Program-made: the position numbers and the translations under genes
In this document: in pieces, positions 22,964 through 24,125 of the stretch
Layout: every line of letters begins with the position of its first letter
Numbering within the stretch: position 1 is the stretch's first letter
The notes under the pieces: model-generated
Databases searched by the model: none
What the model saw: only the letters and a program-made list of their open reading frames with translations
Told to the model about the DNA's origin: nothing
Assembly: GCA_003646715.1 (NCBI GenBank)
Contig: QMLL01000002.1
Location: forward strand, 1-24,125
DNA: 24,125 nucleotides
Direction of reading: 5' to 3'
Source: Deltaproteobacteria bacterium
GTDB taxonomy: Bacteria > Desulfobacterota > Syntrophobacteria > B119-G9

Positions 22964-23357
22964 TTGCCTCATCACTCTGTAAAAATTTGTAGGTATGTTT
23001 TTATACTAAAGGGACAAAATTTTTCTCTTTTTGTGTAAAAATCTTCTCATAGATTTCCATGTGCGATTCTTTTTCCTTCTGGCAACTAATCGCAATTACA
23101 TCAAATTTCCCGATAGCTCCCAATGGCACAAATATAGCTTATTATATGTGTAGAGCCCCAAACCCCAAATTGCCGAGTTTGCCCCAACTCGGAGACCCCT
23201 GCTTTGTTCTGAAGCAGGGGATTTTTTTGTCCTTTCTTCATATTTGTCAATAACAGCTCACTCAAAGTTCCATATAAGCTCATCTACATGTTGACAGTGA
23301 ACGCTCAAAAGTTAAAATGGCCTAATGACACACAGGAGCAATTCGATAAAGAGTACG
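22964..23357. other. Gene-free stretch with tandem hairpins; possible small RNA
   Basis: No credible protein gene lies in these 394 bases; the short open frames here have no family signature. A hairpin CCGAGTT/AACTCGG (23173-23179, 23186-23192) sits just before a strong terminator (23196-23228). The terminator lies more than 230 bases past the end of the SH3 gene, so either that mRNA has a long structured 3' end or a small RNA of 200 bases or less is transcribed here. TATACT at 23002-23007 could be a -10 box without a good -35. I do not recognise a known RNA family. Confidence 0.5.
23196..23228 (+). terminator. Strong rho-independent terminator
   Basis: A perfect 9-bp stem CCCCTGCTT/AAGCAGGGG (23196-23204 and 23212-23220) with a 7-base loop is followed by A and seven T residues. 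On the opposite strand it is followed by GTCTCC, so it acts on plus-strand transcripts. It separates the SH3 gene, or a small RNA, from the HAD gene. Confidence 0.88.
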
Positions 23358-24047
23358 ATGAACACTAGGAATAAATTACAGGAGATTCTAGGCTTCGTAT
23401 TCGACTTCGATGGGACCTTGGTGGATAGCAAAATAGATTTCCCTCTGATGAAAGAAAAAATCGTTCAATTGTTAAAAAAGTGGGATGTATACGTCAAAGG
23501 AATCGATGACAAGTTATACGCTCTAGAATTGATACAGTTTGGGTGCAATTCCTTAAGAAAGGATCCGCTCGCGCTAGCCAGATTTAGAGAGGAAGCGTTG
23601 ACGATTGTAGAACACCTAGAAATGGAAAGGTGTTCAAACGCTATTCCTTTCCCTGATACTGAAAGGGCATTAAATGAAATACACCAGCGAGGGTATAAAA
23701 TTGGGATAATATCAAGGAACGGAAAAACGGCGATCAAAGAAGTATTATCCCGTTTTTCCTTTCCACATGACGTAGTCTTGACGCGAGATGATGTCGAAAA
23801 AATTAAGCCCGATCCAAGCCATCTTCTCAAGGCAATAAATGTCCTGGGATTGAAACCATCACAGACCGCAATGGTGGGTGACCATCCTATTGACATGAAG
23901 TGCGGGAAAGGCGCTGGCGTGTTTATTGTTGGCGTGCTTACCGGTGTTTCAACAGAAAGAGATTTGAGGGAAGCTGGAGCTGACGTGATCGTCCGTAACC
24001 TCGCAGAGTTAGTTGCAAATTTGAGAAGTTACGGGATACAAACTTGA
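23358..24047 (+). CDS. HAD-superfamily hydrolase, phosphoglycolate phosphatase-like
   Basis: This 229-residue subfamily IA HAD phosphatase has motif I VFDFDGTLVDS (Asp16 nucleophile, Asp18 acid/base), motif II IGIISRNG (Ser119), motif III KIKPDPSH (Lys150) and motif IV MVGDHPIDMKCGKGAG (Asp175, Asp179). The cap is the alpha-helical C1 type between motifs I and II. The ATG at 23358 is chosen because AGAG lies 4 bases upstream; the ATG at 23325 has no such site and would add 11 polar residues. AGGAG at 23334 is too far from either codon, so the start is uncertain. The substrate is not readable from sequence; phosphoglycolate or another small phosphate ester is likely. Confidence 0.9.
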   Translation: MNTRNKLQEILGFVFDFDGTLVDSKIDFPLMKEKIVQLLKKWDVYVKGIDDKLYALELIQFGCNSLRKDPLALARFREEALTIVEHLEMERCSNAIPFPDTERALNEIHQRGYKIGIISRNGKTAIKEVLSRFSFPHDVVLTRDDVEKIKPDPSHLLKAINVLGLKPSQTAMVGDHPIDMKCGKGAGVFIVGVLTGVSTERDLREAGADVIVRNLAELVANLRSYGIQT

Positions 24048-24096
24048 TGTTTTTGACCACCTGTTTTTAATTTATACTTAAAGCTGAGGGATAAAA

Positions 24097-24125
24097 TTGA
24101 AATGCCCCACTTGCCAATTTGAAAA
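24097..24125 (+). CDS. Start of a zinc-ribbon protein (3' partial)
   Basis: A TTG start preceded by GAGGGA at 5 bases reads MKCPTCQFE before the window ends. The MKCPxCQFEN opening is common at the N terminus of zinc-ribbon proteins, including large adenylate-cyclase/ATPase proteins of Desulfobacterota. Only nine residues are visible, so the product cannot be named. TTGACC (24053-24058) and TATACT (24073-24078) lie upstream, but only 14 bases apart. Confidence 0.6.

Noticed and set aside
23160..23225. Possible tRNA because of consecutive hairpins
   Set aside because: No acceptor/T-arm consensus (GTTCRA) or cloverleaf spacing; the second hairpin is followed by a U-tract and is a terminator.
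23059..23283. Open frames on both strands across the tandem hairpins
   Set aside because: They are produced by the hairpin and terminator sequence and have no recognisable domain.
1..24125. CRISPR array, integrase, transposase, phage or toxin-antitoxin modules
   Set aside because: No regularly spaced repeats, att-like duplications or matching protein motifs were found on either strand.

Overview
The window looks like a bacterial chromosome segment from a Gram-negative anaerobe, with moderate-to-low GC. Outer-membrane functions are present: a TolC-family channel, Mla lipid-transport proteins and a heptose kinase for LPS. The combination of paired class-III CoA-transferases, a PduO-type cobalamin adenosyltransferase, a DUF4416 protein, an NtrB-like hybrid kinase and a CcdA/TlpA pair fits a Desulfobacterota (former Deltaproteobacteria) lineage best. 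That placement is inferred from gene content, not from a marker gene. I see no rRNA, tRNA, CRISPR array, transposase or phage gene, and the genes are densely packed.

Layout. 1-531: 3' part of a cobalamin adenosyltransferase ending in a clear terminator. 577-4805 (minus): two tandem CaiB/BaiF CoA-transferases, then a class I aminotransferase. 5039-6859 (plus): a hotdog thioesterase and a TolC-family protein. 6878-7009: a long inverted repeat between convergent genes. 7135-8800 (minus): glgC with a small cupin. 8982-11840 (minus): ccdA-tlpA, a PP2C phosphatase and a tandem-FHA protein. 12075-12479: a Cys-rich FKBP/SlyD-like protein overlapping the 3' end of recO (12448-13266, minus). 13491-15311: a histidine kinase with a degenerate receiver domain and a C-terminal PilZ domain. 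15420-17014: heptose-7-phosphate kinase and a translationally coupled DUF4416 protein.

17047-21565 (minus) is the most notable block. It is one tight operon reading anti-sigma-type ATPase (RsbW-like), STAS antagonist (RsbV-like), MlaF, MlaE, MlaD and a beta-CASP metallo-beta-lactamase RNase. It suggests that a serine-phosphorylation partner switch is wired to a lipid ABC transporter. 21714-22963 (plus): an orphan Rieske protein and an SH3/coiled-coil membrane protein. 22964-23357 is gene-free and carries tandem hairpins ending in a strong terminator. 23358-24047: a HAD phosphatase. 24097 to the edge: the start of a zinc-ribbon protein.

Many starts were moved inward from the longest reading frame because a Shine-Dalgarno sequence or a four-base stop/start overlap favours a later codon. 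No unambiguous, wholly new system is proven here. The best candidates are the RsbW/STAS-Mla operon, the pseudo-receiver/PilZ kinase, the Cys-rich FKBP-like protein and two structured non-coding stretches.
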